Below are positions 32,920 to 42,133 of a DNA stretch of 64,000 nt, one piece after another. Source of the stretch: Alloalcanivorax xiamenensis (lineage in GTDB: Bacteria; Pseudomonadota; Gammaproteobacteria; Pseudomonadales; Alcanivoracaceae); NCBI RefSeq assembly GCF_009846745.1, contig NZ_AQPF01000001.1, positions 186,001 to 250,000 on the forward strand, given 5' to 3'. Made by a program: the position numbers and the translations under genes. The notes below the pieces were generated by a model that was not told the origin of the DNA, ran no database searches, and saw only the letters and a list, made by a program, of their open reading frames with translations. Within the stretch, counting starts at the first letter, position 1, and every line of letters begins with the position of its first letter.

Positions 32920-34920
32920 TCAGGGTTGCAGGTCCAGTTCGTACACTGCCTCGCCGTTGTCGTTGGTTTCCAGGAACACGGCCTCCGGCGCTTTTTCCGC
33001 GATGAAGTTCCGGGCCCGGTCGGTATTGGGCGCCCGGAACACGATGGTCAGATCGGTGGCCGCGTCAATCGGCGCGAACGACCAGTTGCCGTCGGCGGTG
33101 GGGGTGACCGGGCTGTTTTCCCGGATGTAGTCCGCCAGTACCGCGCGGTTTTCGTTGGGGGATTCGATGACGATGTGATCACCGCCGGTGCCCGCGAACT
33201 TGCCGCCGCCGGCGCGGTAGTTGTTGGTGGCGATCAGGAATTCGTCGTTGTCCGCCACTGGATTACCCTGGTACTGCAGGTTGACGATACGCTGGCCATC
33301 GCTGATTCGCGCGCAATCGCGGTCGTAGCGAGCCGGTTGGGTCACATCTATCTGGTAAGTCACACCATCGATCACGTCGAAGTTGTAAGTGGGGAAGGCG
33401 CTGTAGTCCACCAGCTCCTGCGGCTCGCTGGTGCCGGTATCGATCTGGAAGAACTGGGAAGCGGAACATTCCAGCCATTGGGTCAGCTCGGTGCCGTCGG
33501 CTTTCACCGCCATCAGGGTGTTGGGATAGAGGTAGAGGTCGGCGACATTCTTCACCTTGAGCTCGCCCTCCGGTACCACGGTGAAGGCGCTCTCATCGGC
33601 GCAGATACCTTCCCGGTTACAGGCCTTGAAGGGCGCGGCGGCGGACAACACCGGCAGACTCTGCAGATTGACGTCACCCTGAATATAGTTTTCCACGTAG
33701 GCTTTTTGGGCATCGGCCACGATTTGGATGGACGGATCATCCTTGACCAACGCCAGGAAGCTGTAGATATCGTCGGTGGATTCACCGATGGGCTGATTCA
33801 TGTAGTCAATGGTGGCCTGGTGATCTCCGGCCATCCTGGCCACCAGGGCCGCGTCGGCTTCCACCGCGGGGGCGTCGTCGGCGAAGATCGGTTGGGCCTG
33901 GACCTGGGAGCCGGCGATGGTCCACTGATCCGCCCCGGTATCATAGGACAGAGTCATATCGATAACGCCCAGATGGCTGCCCCAGTAGCCTGGCATCACC
34001 GCCGGAACACCCTTGATGGTACCTTTTTCCACGTCCACATTGGGGGTGGCGGCGAAGCTGTCGGATGGGAACAGCAAGTGGCTGTGGCCGAACATGATGG
34101 CGTCAATGCCTTCCACGTCCGCCAGATACCAACTGCTGTTCTCCGCTTTATCCGCTTCGGAATAGGCCGTGGTGCTGATACCGGAATGGGGAATGGCGAC
34201 GACGACATCCGCGCCCTCTGCCTTCATTCGTGGCACATAGCGTTCGGCCATGGCCTTGATGTCCTTGGTGATCACCTTGCCTTCCAGATTGGCTTTGTCC
34301 CACTGCATGATCTGTGGCGGCAGGAAGCCGATGAACCCGACCGTGATGTCATGGCTGTCGCCGTCTCGATCCCGGACTGACTTGGTTACCAATTGGTAGG
34401 GTTCGAAGTACAGCTGATCGTTGGCTGGATCCGTATCGCCATCGTCCTTGAAGATGTTGGCGCTGATGTAGGGAAATCCGGCATCGTTGACGCTTTCGGC
34501 CAGGAACTCCAGGCCATAGTTGAACTCATGGTTGCCGTAGTTGGCCACGTCATAGCCGAGTTCGTTCATGGCCTTGTAAACCGGGTGAACCTCATCGGCG
34601 GGCAGGCCTTCGGCGTGACGCCAGTCGCCCATGGGGCTGCCCTGGATCAGGTCGCCGTTGTCCACCAGAAAGCTGTTGTCCGGAAAATCGAGGGCGGCAC
34701 GCGCCTGTTTGATCAGGGTGGCGGTGCGGACCAGGCCCACCTTGGGATCGGCCTTATCGCCATAATAGTTGTAATCCATCACGTTGGCGTGGATATCGGT
34801 GGTTTCCATCAGGCGGATATCCACCAGAGGCGGATCGTTATTATCGTCGCCGCCACAGCCGGAAAGCAGGACACCGCTGGAAATTATACCCAGCCAGAAT
34901 GCTTTTGAAGAAACAGACAT
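32920..34920 (-). CDS. cpdB: CpdB-like 2',3'-cyclic-nucleotide phosphodiesterase/3'-nucleotidase lipoprotein
   Basis: 666-residue metallophosphoesterase. A lipoprotein signal peptide ends LLSGC (Cys22), so it is membrane-anchored; E. coli CpdB itself is free in the periplasm. The metal-site motifs are TTDIHANV, NGDLIQGSPMGD, NYGNHEFNYG, IPHSG and FGHSHLLFP. The C-terminal 5'-nucleotidase domain has ATNNYRAGGG and the substrate-stacking region NYDF-like (here YNFDVIDGV). It salvages phosphate and nucleosides from extracellular nucleotides. It is monocistronic, with a 181-base gap upstream holding nothing I recognise. Confidence 0.9.
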   Translation of the reverse strand: MSVSSKAFWLGIISSGVLLSGCGGDDNNDPPLVDIRLMETTDIHANVMDYNYYGDKADPKVGLVRTATLIKQARAALDFPDNSFLVDNGDLIQGSPMGDWRHAEGLPADEVHPVYKAMNELGYDVANYGNHEFNYGLEFLAESVNDAGFPYISANIFKDDGDTDPANDQLYFEPYQLVTKSVRDRDGDSHDITVGFIGFLPPQIMQWDKANLEGKVITKDIKAMAERYVPRMKAEGADVVVAIPHSGISTTAYSEADKAENSSWYLADVEGIDAIMFGHSHLLFPSDSFAATPNVDVEKGTIKGVPAVMPGYWGSHLGVIDMTLSYDTGADQWTIAGSQVQAQPIFADDAPAVEADAALVARMAGDHQATIDYMNQPIGESTDDIYSFLALVKDDPSIQIVADAQKAYVENYIQGDVNLQSLPVLSAAAPFKACNREGICADESAFTVVPEGELKVKNVADLYLYPNTLMAVKADGTELTQWLECSASQFFQIDTGTSEPQELVDYSAFPTYNFDVIDGVTYQIDVTQPARYDRDCARISDGQRIVNLQYQGNPVADNDEFLIATNNYRAGGGKFAGTGGDHIVIESPNENRAVLADYIRENSPVTPTADGNWSFAPIDAATDLTIVFRAPNTDRARNFIAEKAPEAVFLETNDNGEAVYELDLQP

Positions 34921-35101
34921 GACATCCTCGTCGTCATAAAAAGAATGGCCGGAAAGTCCGGGTCGGCGAAACGAGGGTGAAAACGGAACGTGACCGGGGG
35001 ATAACGAACAGATTATGGTTTTGTGATGGCCGGTGAGGGTGTTAACCGGTTTGACTTCCGGCGATGACGGTCATCGCCGGACGGATATTGCTCTGGCAAC
35101 G

Positions 35102-36178
35102 TTATTCAAACAATGTCAGGTACTGACCGTAACCAGCGGCGGGCATGTCTTCCTTGGGAATGAAACGCATGGCGGCGGAGTTCATGCACCAGCGCTCTCC
35201 GGTGGGCTGTGGGCCGTCCTTGAAGACATGCCCCAGGTGAGAGTCGGCATAACGGCTACGGACTTCGGTGCGAACCATCCATAAAGTGCTGTCTTCGCGG
35301 GTGGTCACCGCATCGGGGGTGATCGGCTTGGTGAAGCTGGGCCAGCCGGTGCCGGATTTATATTTGTCCGTGGATGAGAACAAGGGCTCGCCACTGACCA
35401 CATCCACATAGATGCCCTGTTGTTTGTTATCCCAGTAAGTGTTCTTGAAGGCCGGTTCGGTATCGTCTTCCTGGGTCACCTGAAAACTCAACGGGGACAG
35501 TTGCGCCCGCAGAGTGGTTTCATCGGGCTTCTTGAAATGATCAGGCCCCTGCCAGCTCATCGGGGCTTGTGCGTCTGCCTTTTTGTCACCGGGCAGGTGA
35601 TCCGGATCATCCCAGTGTTTTTCAAGAAACTGGTCCCGGCCGGAGTTGTAGCGATAGAACTTATAGCGCAACGGGTTGCGCTTATAATAATTCTGATGGT
35701 ATTCCTCGGCGGGATAGAACGCTTTTAATGGCGTGATTTCGGTGACGATGGGTTTCTCGAACCGGCCACTCTTTTCCAGTGCCGCCTTGGAGGCTTGTGC
35801 CTGTTCTTCCTGCTCTGGTGTCTCGAAGAAAATGGCCCCCCGATACTGGTGGCCACGATCAACGAATTGACCATCGGGGTCGGTGGGGTCCATATGACGC
35901 CAGAACCAGTCCAGCAACTGAGCGTAGCTGACCTGGTCGGGATCATAAATTACCTTGACCGATTCCGTGTGGCCGGTGGTGCCGCTGGAGACTTGCTCAT
36001 AGGTGGGGTTTGCCTCGTCACCGCCAGCGTAGCCGCTGATGGCCTCGCTGACGCCGTCGAGTTTCTCGAAGTCCGATTCTGTGCACCAGAAACACCCCCC
36101 GGCGAACACCGCCGTGGCTTGCGCCGCCAGGGCGGGGCCGGTGATCAGGGTAATTAGAAGCGCGGCGATGACCCGCAT
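35102..36178 (-). CDS. msrAB: Exported MsrA-MsrB fusion methionine sulfoxide reductase
   Basis: 358-residue bifunctional enzyme repairing both S- and R-methionine sulfoxide. A signal peptide (MRVIAALLITLITGPALAA) directs it to the periplasm. The MsrA domain has GGCFWCTE with catalytic Cys29, then SGYAGG and EEYHQNYY. The MsrB domain has SGTGWPSFTKPI and the catalytic Cys in RWCMNSAAMRF; it lacks the CxxC pairs that bind zinc in other MsrB forms. The start at 36178 has GGAGGA seven bases upstream and gives a proper signal peptide; a frame opening 93 bases earlier does not. A linker of about 40 residues joins the domains. Confidence 0.93.
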   Translation of the reverse strand: MRVIAALLITLITGPALAAQATAVFAGGCFWCTESDFEKLDGVSEAISGYAGGDEANPTYEQVSSGTTGHTESVKVIYDPDQVSYAQLLDWFWRHMDPTDPDGQFVDRGHQYRGAIFFETPEQEEQAQASKAALEKSGRFEKPIVTEITPLKAFYPAEEYHQNYYKRNPLRYKFYRYNSGRDQFLEKHWDDPDHLPGDKKADAQAPMSWQGPDHFKKPDETTLRAQLSPLSFQVTQEDDTEPAFKNTYWDNKQQGIYVDVVSGEPLFSSTDKYKSGTGWPSFTKPITPDAVTTREDSTLWMVRTEVRSRYADSHLGHVFKDGPQPTGERWCMNSAAMRFIPKEDMPAAGYGQYLTLFE

Positions 36179-36344
36179 GGCCTGTTCCTCCTGCTTGTAG
36201 AAGCTGCCTGAAGAATTGGATGCCTGAATGCCCTCTATGTTACGCCGATGAAGAGAAAATTTTAGGCTCATCGCGGAATGGCGGAGGTGCGTTATGCCTT
36301 CGCTGGCCTTGGAGACCTAAACTCGGAGGTCGCTACAGTGCCAT

Positions 36345-36440
36345 TGTGGGAGCTTGTCCGGGCGGCGGGCCGTTGCAAGCGAATGTTAAGACCCGGAAGC
36401 CCATTCGCTAGCGAGCGGGCTCCCACAGCGACTTCGAAGC
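36345..36440. repeat. Diverged REP-like element
   Basis: TGTGGGAGC at 36345-36353 faces GCTCCCACA at 36419-36427, the latter followed by GCGACTTCGAAGC, as in the other copies of the family. The loop is about 65 bases and the arms are short, so this looks like an expanded or composite copy. Confidence 0.6.
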
Positions 36441-36489
36441 CCTTCCATGCCAGCGATCGGACAGCGCTGGTGCTAGCCCCTCACCTCGA

Positions 36490-36560
36490 AGCGGAGCCGT
36501 GTTACGCCTTTGCGGAACCTGTTTCACGACGTTCCCGCCAAGGCGTAACACGGCTCCGCT
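36490..36560. repeat. Perfect 21-bp inverted repeat hairpin
   Basis: Arms at 36490-36510 and 36540-36560 are exact complements, and pairing continues inward (GCGGAAC against GTTCCCGC with one bulge) to a loop of about 12 bases. The sequence is unrelated to the GTGGGA-type repeats nearby. There is no T-run on either strand, so it is not a normal terminator. It lies in the 573-base gap between msrAB and mscL, which otherwise holds only the repeat at 36345. Confidence 0.85.
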
Positions 36561-36751
36561 GTCCATGCTGGAAGGTAAGACCGTTTCCCTCCAAACCGCG
36601 ATGAACCAAATTTAGGGAAGGGTCCCGGGGGCATTTCATGGATGATCGCCAAGGGTCATTATTTTCATAGCGGTGATCTTGTGCTTTGTCGGTATTATCG
36701 AACCATCCGCTCACGCATGGTGCGCGCGGAAATCACCTGGGGAGAAAGCCC

Positions 36752-37183
36752 GTGGGTATGATCAAGGAATTTCGTGAGTTCGCGATAAAGGGAAACATGG
36801 TCGATATGGCGGTGGGCATCATTATCGGCGGGGCGTTCGCCACCATCGTGAAAAGTCTGGTAGCCGACGTCATCATGCCCCCCATCGGGTTGCTGCTGGG
36901 CGGAGTGGACTTCGCCAATTTGTTCGTGGTGCTGCGTGGTGCCGGCGAGTTCGCCACCCTGGCTGAAGCGCAAGCCGCCGGTGCCGTGACGATCAACTAT
37001 GGCGTGTTTCTCAACAATGTCATCAGTTTCCTGATCGTTGCCTGGGCTGTGTTCTTCCTGGTGCGCGCCATTAACAGGTTGAAGCGGGAAGAAGAAAAAG
37101 CAGAGCAAGCCGCCCCGCCGCCGACAACCCCGGAGGATATCTTGTTGTTGCGGGAGATCCGTGACAACCTTAAACAACGTTGA
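36752..37183 (+). CDS. mscL: Large-conductance mechanosensitive channel MscL
   Basis: Homopentameric emergency valve that opens on membrane tension after hypo-osmotic shock. The protein has 143 residues. The N-terminal MIKEFREFAIKGNMVDMAVGIIIGGAFATIV is diagnostic, TM1 lies at about 18-44, TM2 at about 93-118 (VFLNNVISFLIVAWAVFFLV), and a charged C-terminal bundle follows. I start at GTG 36752, which has GGGGAG seven bases upstream; the ATG two codons later is the conventional family start but is too far from the site. Confidence 0.95.
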   Translation: MGMIKEFREFAIKGNMVDMAVGIIIGGAFATIVKSLVADVIMPPIGLLLGGVDFANLFVVLRGAGEFATLAEAQAAGAVTINYGVFLNNVISFLIVAWAVFFLVRAINRLKREEEKAEQAAPPPTTPEDILLLREIRDNLKQR

Positions 37184-38615
37184 GGGAATAACCAGGCACG
37201 GAAGAGGTCTTTTGTCCGATACCACCAGATCCAGATCGCGGTCGTCCCTGGTGCCGGGTGCCGGCGTCGATTCCGACTTCGCGTTGGTTGCCGACGCCGG
37301 CGAAGCCTTCTTGCTGCGCATGGCGACGGCCCGAACCGCCAGACGTTCTCTGGATCTGCAGTATTATATCTGGGACAACGACCAGGTCGGACGGCGCTTG
37401 ATATGGCGTGTACTCGAGGCGGCACGCCGCGGTGTTCGAGTGCGTTTGCTGCTCGATCATATCAATCAGTTGGGCCGGGACCGGAATTGGGCGACCTTGA
37501 ACGCCCATCCCAACGTGGAAGTCCGTCTGTTCAATCCTTTACGCGGTCGCGGCCTTAATTTGCTGCGCTGGCTTTACCGGGCGCCCAAACTCAATCGCCG
37601 CATGCATAACAAAGCCTGGATCGTCGATGGTGAAGCCGCCATCGTTGGCGGGCGCAATATCTCTGAACACTACTTTGGCGTCAACGCGGTCACCAACTTC
37701 CGTGATCTGGATATCTACGCCGATGGCCCGATCGCCGCCGACACGCAGGACGCCTTTGATCGATATTGGCACAGTCCTTTGTCGGTGGGCCTGAGGCAGT
37801 TCTGGCGCCGTTCCAGTGATGACGCGGAAGCATTGTGGATGAGCCTGGATACGGAACAGCGTGCCCGGCATCGGGATGATACCGTGTTATCCGAGAGGGC
37901 TCTGCGGGCGGTACGGGCGAGGCGCGTTCATGCCCCGGCGGCATTGCTGTTCGATAGCCCGGAAAAGGTGCACGGTTCTCCTCAGCGTCTGATGGGAACG
38001 CAACTGGCCCGGCTGCTTGGCCGTCATTCCGCCCGGGAGATTCTGATCGAAGCCAGCTATTTTATTCCCGGTGATGATTTCACCCGGGCGTTAAGCGGTT
38101 GGCGCAAACGGGGGTGCCGGGTGGCGGTACTGACCAACAGTCTGGCCACCAACGATGTCATCGCCGCACATGCCGCCTATCAACGCTATCGCCCGGCACT
38201 GGTGGATGCCGGATTGGAATTGCACGAGCTGCAGCCCAATGCCCGCAGCATGATGCGTCAGGCCCGGCTGCTGCGTGGGCGGTCCAAAGCCAGCTTGCAT
38301 ACCAAGGCCATGGTGCTGGACCGGCGTGAGTTGTTTGTCGGGTCGTTTAACGCCGATCCCCGTTCCGTGCACTTCAACACCGAGATGGGGTACTACATCT
38401 ACTCCCCGTCATTGGCGGCATCGGTGGCCGCGTTTATCGAGGAAGGCATGGCGCCACAGAACAGCTACCGGCTGTCTCGTGAAGAGGGGCGGCTGACATG
38501 GGCCGGGGGGAGCGACCAGGGGCCGGTGGTCTGTCACCGGGAGCCCCTGGTATCGATACCGCGCCGGTTGGCCAGCGCGGTGTTGGCGTTGCTGCCGATC
38601 GAGAATCTGCTGTAA
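37161..38615 (+). CDS. Phospholipase D-like protein (cardiolipin synthase family)
   Basis: 484-residue protein with two HKD motifs: HNKAWIVDGEAAIVGGRN from residue 149 and HTKAMVLDRRELFVGSFN near residue 380. Each supplies the His-Lys-Asp of one half-site, as in cardiolipin synthase C (ClsC/YmdC)-type enzymes. No membrane anchor is evident. The GTG at 37161 has CGGGAG four bases upstream and overlaps the mscL 3' end by 23 bases; a TTG at 37212 after GGAAGAGG is an alternative. Pairing with mscL suggests an envelope role. The exact substrate is inferred from the family only. Confidence 0.85.
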   Translation: MTTLNNVEGITRHGRGLLSDTTRSRSRSSLVPGAGVDSDFALVADAGEAFLLRMATARTARRSLDLQYYIWDNDQVGRRLIWRVLEAARRGVRVRLLLDHINQLGRDRNWATLNAHPNVEVRLFNPLRGRGLNLLRWLYRAPKLNRRMHNKAWIVDGEAAIVGGRNISEHYFGVNAVTNFRDLDIYADGPIAADTQDAFDRYWHSPLSVGLRQFWRRSSDDAEALWMSLDTEQRARHRDDTVLSERALRAVRARRVHAPAALLFDSPEKVHGSPQRLMGTQLARLLGRHSAREILIEASYFIPGDDFTRALSGWRKRGCRVAVLTNSLATNDVIAAHAAYQRYRPALVDAGLELHELQPNARSMMRQARLLRGRSKASLHTKAMVLDRRELFVGSFNADPRSVHFNTEMGYYIYSPSLAASVAAFIEEGMAPQNSYRLSREEGRLTWAGGSDQGPVVCHREPLVSIPRRLASAVLALLPIENLL

Positions 38616-38621
38616 CCGGAA

Positions 38622-40232
38622 TCAGCCGCGTTCTTGCTGTTGTTGCTCTTTCCAGTAGGGGTCACGCAGTTCCCGCTTCAGAATCTTGCCAATAGTGCTG
38701 CGTGGCAAATGATCCCGAAGTTCCACGTCGTGCAGACGCTGAGCTTTGCCCAGTTGCTGGTTGGCCCAGTCACGGATCTGGTCGGTGCCAGTGTCACTGT
38801 CCTCGCGACGCACCACCAGGCCCAGCGGCGTCTCACCCCATTGCTCGCTGGGGATGGCGATTACCGCCGCATCCACCACATCGGGGTGCTTGAGCAGCAT
38901 CTTTTCCAGGTCTTCGGCATAGATGTTGAAGCCACCGGAAATGATCATGTCCTTGCGGCGATCCAGCACGGACAGGAAGCCGTCCTCGTCGAGCCGCCCC
39001 ATATCGCCAGTGCGATAGAACACGTCCCCTTCCGGGCTGGTCCAGAGCATCTCGTTGGTTTTGTCTTCCCTTTTGTAGTAACCGCGCATCATGGCGCCGG
39101 CACGGCCGACAATTTCGCCAATGGTGCCGGGGGGCACTTCCTTGAGATCTTCGTCGATGATGCGCAGCTCACAGCCTTCACCGGCACGGCCGACGGTATC
39201 CCATTTATCGGGGAACTCGGCACAGTTTAGGATAGTGCTGACGCCGCCTTCGGTGAGGCCGTAGAACTCGATGATGTTGCCTGGCCAGCGTTGCATCACC
39301 TCGGCGATGACATGGCCCCGCAAGGGGGCGCTGGTGGAGAACTTCACTTTGAAGCTGCTCAGATCGAAACGATCGAATTCGGGATCGGAAAGGATCCGCT
39401 GATACTGGACCGGTACCAACATGGCATGGGTGACGCGGTGCTTCTCGCACAATTCGAGGAATCTGCGCGCGTCGAATTTGCCCATGGTGACGATGGTGCC
39501 GCCGCCGAACAGAGTAGGCAGTACGGAAACCAGAGTGGTGTTGGAGTACAGTGGTGTGGATACCAGGTTGATCGCGGTGTTGTCGAATCCCAGCGTGGTG
39601 AAACGGTCCATCTGCCGGGACCGCAGGCGGTGGTCGTGCAAAATGCCCTTGGGCACGCCGGTGGTGCCGGAGCTGTAGATAATATTGAATGGATCGTCCG
39701 CGCCGGGTTCGCGATCCGGTCTGGTACCGGGGGCGTCGCCAACCCAGTCCATGAAGTTGTTCCAGCCCTTATCCTGGAAGTCCAGGGCGATGCGCTGTTG
39801 TGGAGAGACATTCCGCAACTGGTCGAGCAGCGGCGTGATCAGTTCCTGATTCTTCCTGGAGATGAACAGGAAGCGGGCATCACAGTCGTTGATCATCAGC
39901 GCCAGGGTGTCCCCGGCCGCCATGCTGGACAGAGGGACCATGCAGCCGCCGGCGGTAAGCACGCCCATGAACAGGGTAAAATAGGGAATGCTGTTTTCGG
40001 ACAGGCCGGCCACGGTATCGCCGGGTTGCAGACCGGCGTCGATCAGGCGGTTGGCCACGCGGTTGACCTGATCCACGAACTGCCGCCAGGTCAGGTTGCC
40101 GCTGTCATCGTAAATGGCTGGATGATCGCCCTGCTCCGCGGCCAGCTCCTGGAGCCGGCGTGGCAGACAACGGAACTCTTCATCGTCGACTTGCGGTGCG
40201 TATTGGGGCATGGCGTTACTGACTGCGGTCAT
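38622..40232 (-). CDS. AMP-dependent acyl-CoA synthetase/ligase
   Basis: 536-residue adenylate-forming enzyme that activates a carboxylic acid as acyl-AMP and then acyl-CoA. Motifs in order: the P-loop-like YSSGTTGVPKG (about 187-197), EFYGLTEGG, YRTGDMGRLDEDGF, DRRKDMIISGGFNIYAEDLE and the catalytic lysine region STIGKILKRELR. The chain length of the substrate cannot be read; neighbours (thioesterase, quinone oxidoreductase, AlkB) favour fatty or aromatic acids. GGGAGAGG lies just before the ATG. It is convergent with the phospholipase-like gene, six bases apart. Confidence 0.9.
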   Translation of the reverse strand: MTAVSNAMPQYAPQVDDEEFRCLPRRLQELAAEQGDHPAIYDDSGNLTWRQFVDQVNRVANRLIDAGLQPGDTVAGLSENSIPYFTLFMGVLTAGGCMVPLSSMAAGDTLALMINDCDARFLFISRKNQELITPLLDQLRNVSPQQRIALDFQDKGWNNFMDWVGDAPGTRPDREPGADDPFNIIYSSGTTGVPKGILHDHRLRSRQMDRFTTLGFDNTAINLVSTPLYSNTTLVSVLPTLFGGGTIVTMGKFDARRFLELCEKHRVTHAMLVPVQYQRILSDPEFDRFDLSSFKVKFSTSAPLRGHVIAEVMQRWPGNIIEFYGLTEGGVSTILNCAEFPDKWDTVGRAGEGCELRIIDEDLKEVPPGTIGEIVGRAGAMMRGYYKREDKTNEMLWTSPEGDVFYRTGDMGRLDEDGFLSVLDRRKDMIISGGFNIYAEDLEKMLLKHPDVVDAAVIAIPSEQWGETPLGLVVRREDSDTGTDQIRDWANQQLGKAQRLHDVELRDHLPRSTIGKILKRELRDPYWKEQQQQERG

Positions 40233-40461
40233 CGTCCTCTCCCGTGGTCCGGAACCGGGTCCCGGAGCTTCTGGTTATTTTGAAAAACGGTTTACAAAAC
40301 GCATTTGAAATTTGGCAGGCAGAATACTACCAGGTATGTTGGCGAACAATACCGGCCGGTCACGGCTTGCCTGGGGCGGCCTGTAGCCCTCTTCATATAA
40401 GGGGGTTGAGCGATTTCTCCGCCGCCCATGAATGTTAAGAATACAAACCAAGGAGTGTTTC

Positions 40462-40899
40462 ATGAGTGAGCCTTTCCGTTACCGGCTGCGCGTGCGTTAC
40501 AGTGAATGCGACGCCCAGCACGTGGTGTTCAACGCCCGTTACGGTGACTATGTCGATCTGGCCATGACCGAGTTCATGCGTGCTCTGGGGCGGGATTACG
40601 GTGCCCTGCTGGCGCGTGGACTGGATAACCAGGTGGTGAAGCTCACCCTGGAATGGAAAGCATCCGCCCGTTTCGACGACGTGCTCGAGATTCAGGTCAG
40701 ACCATTGTCGTTGGGCAACACCTCGTTCTCGCTGGAATTCCTTATTCTGAATGCGGAGAGCCAGCAGCTGCTGTGCCGGGCGGAATCGGTGTACGTGATG
40801 ATGACCACGGAACCGTTCGAGAAAACCCGGGTGCCCGACGATCTGCGGGCCGCGTTGCAGGAAGGCGCGGTCGGTAAGGTGTGCGATCAGAGCGGTTGA
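40462..40899 (+). CDS. Acyl-CoA thioesterase (4-hydroxybenzoyl-CoA thioesterase/YbgC type)
   Basis: 145-residue hot-dog-fold protein. The active-site Asp17 lies in YSECDAQHVVFNARY, the characteristic segment of YbgC/FadM-type thioesterases. AAGGAG is seven bases upstream of ATG 40462, so the ten earlier in-frame codons are not used. It is divergent from the acyl-CoA ligase and may counterbalance it by hydrolysing acyl-CoA. Confidence 0.88.
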   Translation: MSEPFRYRLRVRYSECDAQHVVFNARYGDYVDLAMTEFMRALGRDYGALLARGLDNQVVKLTLEWKASARFDDVLEIQVRPLSLGNTSFSLEFLILNAESQQLLCRAESVYVMMTTEPFEKTRVPDDLRAALQEGAVGKVCDQSG

Positions 40900-40950
40900 A
40901 AGCGGACATGGCCCGGCGGTGCCGCCGGGCCAATACTGAAATAGTCGGGA

Positions 40951-41925
40951 TCAACCGACTTTCAGCACCACCTTGCCCTTGGCGCGACGAGAGCTCAATG
41001 CCGCCAGGGCCTGCTCATATTCCTCGAACGGGAACACCTCGCTGACCTTGGGATTGATCTTCCCTTCCGCGAACATCCGCATCAGATCCTTCACGTTCTG
41101 GATGTGCGCTTCCGGCTCTTTGCGGGTGAACGTGCCCCAGAACACACCGACCACGCTGCAACCCTTGAGCAGAGGCAGGTTGGCGGGGATCTTCGGAATC
41201 TCGCCGGCGGCGAAGCCGATGATCAGGAAGCGGCCATTCCAGGCCATGTTGCGCAACGCCGGCTCGGTGAAGCGGTCGCCCACCGGGTCGTAGATCACGT
41301 CGATGCCCTGCGGATAACGGCTCTTCAGCACGTCCTTCAGGTCTTCCTCGGTGTAGTTGATCAGATCGTCGGCGCCGGCTTCACGGGCCACTTCCAGCTT
41401 GTCGGCGGTGCTGGCGGCGGCGATCACCTTGGCGCCCATGGCTTTACCCAGTTCCACCGCGGCCAGACCGACGCCGCCACTGGCGCCCATGACCAGCAGG
41501 GTTTCGCCCGGTTGCAGATTGGCCCGCTGCTTCAGCGCATGGTAGCTGGTGCCGTAGACCATGCTGAAACCGGCGGCTTGTTCGTCGGACATACCGTCCG
41601 GAACCGGGATCACGCGATCAGCGGTGACCACCATTTCCTCGGCGAAGCTGCCGTAGCCGGTAAGGCCCATCACGCGCTGACCCGGCTTATAGCCCTTGAC
41701 GTTTTCACCCACCTCGACGATCTCGCCGGACATTTCACCACCCGGAGAAAAGGGCAGTTCCGGTTTGATCTGATACTTGCCCTCGATGATCAGAGTGTCA
41801 GGGAAGTTCAGGCCAGCGGCCTTGACCCGGACCTTGATGCCGTCGGCGCCGACGGCGGGGGAAGGAACGTCCTCGATGACCAGCTTGTCCGCCGGCCCCA
41901 ACTCCTTGCAGAGAATGGCGCGCAT
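40951..41925 (-). CDS. NADPH:quinone oxidoreductase family protein (zinc-independent MDR)
   Basis: 324-residue medium-chain reductase. The start MRAILCKELGPADKLVIEDVPSP and the cofactor motif GASGGVGLAAVELGKAMGAKVIAAAST are typical of quinone oxidoreductases, and the zinc-ligand Cys/His set of alcohol dehydrogenases is absent. GGGAG is six bases before ATG 41925; the longer in-frame opening up to 42084 is unsupported. In hydrocarbon degraders similar genes sit near beta-oxidation genes. It is divergent from alkB. Confidence 0.9.
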   Translation of the reverse strand: MRAILCKELGPADKLVIEDVPSPAVGADGIKVRVKAAGLNFPDTLIIEGKYQIKPELPFSPGGEMSGEIVEVGENVKGYKPGQRVMGLTGYGSFAEEMVVTADRVIPVPDGMSDEQAAGFSMVYGTSYHALKQRANLQPGETLLVMGASGGVGLAAVELGKAMGAKVIAAASTADKLEVAREAGADDLINYTEEDLKDVLKSRYPQGIDVIYDPVGDRFTEPALRNMAWNGRFLIIGFAAGEIPKIPANLPLLKGCSVVGVFWGTFTRKEPEAHIQNVKDLMRMFAEGKINPKVSEVFPFEEYEQALAALSSRRAKGKVVLKVG

Positions 41926-42073
41926 GCATCTCTCCCGAATAATACTTATTGAGACCGACACGCTACCCCCGGTCCATGCATTAGACAAATGCATAAGACT
42001 CATCAAAGGGCATAAACAGTATGAATAAACAGGAGGGATTTCTCCGTCGTGACAGGCAAGCCCGTTCATATTG

Positions 42074-42087
42074 ACATTGTTCAATGT
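42074..42087. promoter_or_regulatory. ACATTG-TT-CAATGT inverted repeat upstream of alkB
   Basis: A 6-2-6 inverted repeat 47 bases before the alkB start. It overlaps the end of a TTGACA hexamer (42071-42076), so it could be an operator over a -35 region. No good -10 lies at the standard distance. Confidence 0.4.
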
Positions 42088-42133
42088 AAAGATTGATCAT
42101 GAATTGACCGGGCGTGGGCGAGGACGAATAACG

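Noticed and set aside
32926..34380. 484-codon open frame antisense to the CpdB-like gene
   Set aside because: Val/Gly/His-rich shadow; the CpdB-like frame has all metal motifs and a lipoprotein signal.
36490..36560. Rho-independent terminator
   Set aside because: The stem is long and perfect but neither strand has a T-run after it.
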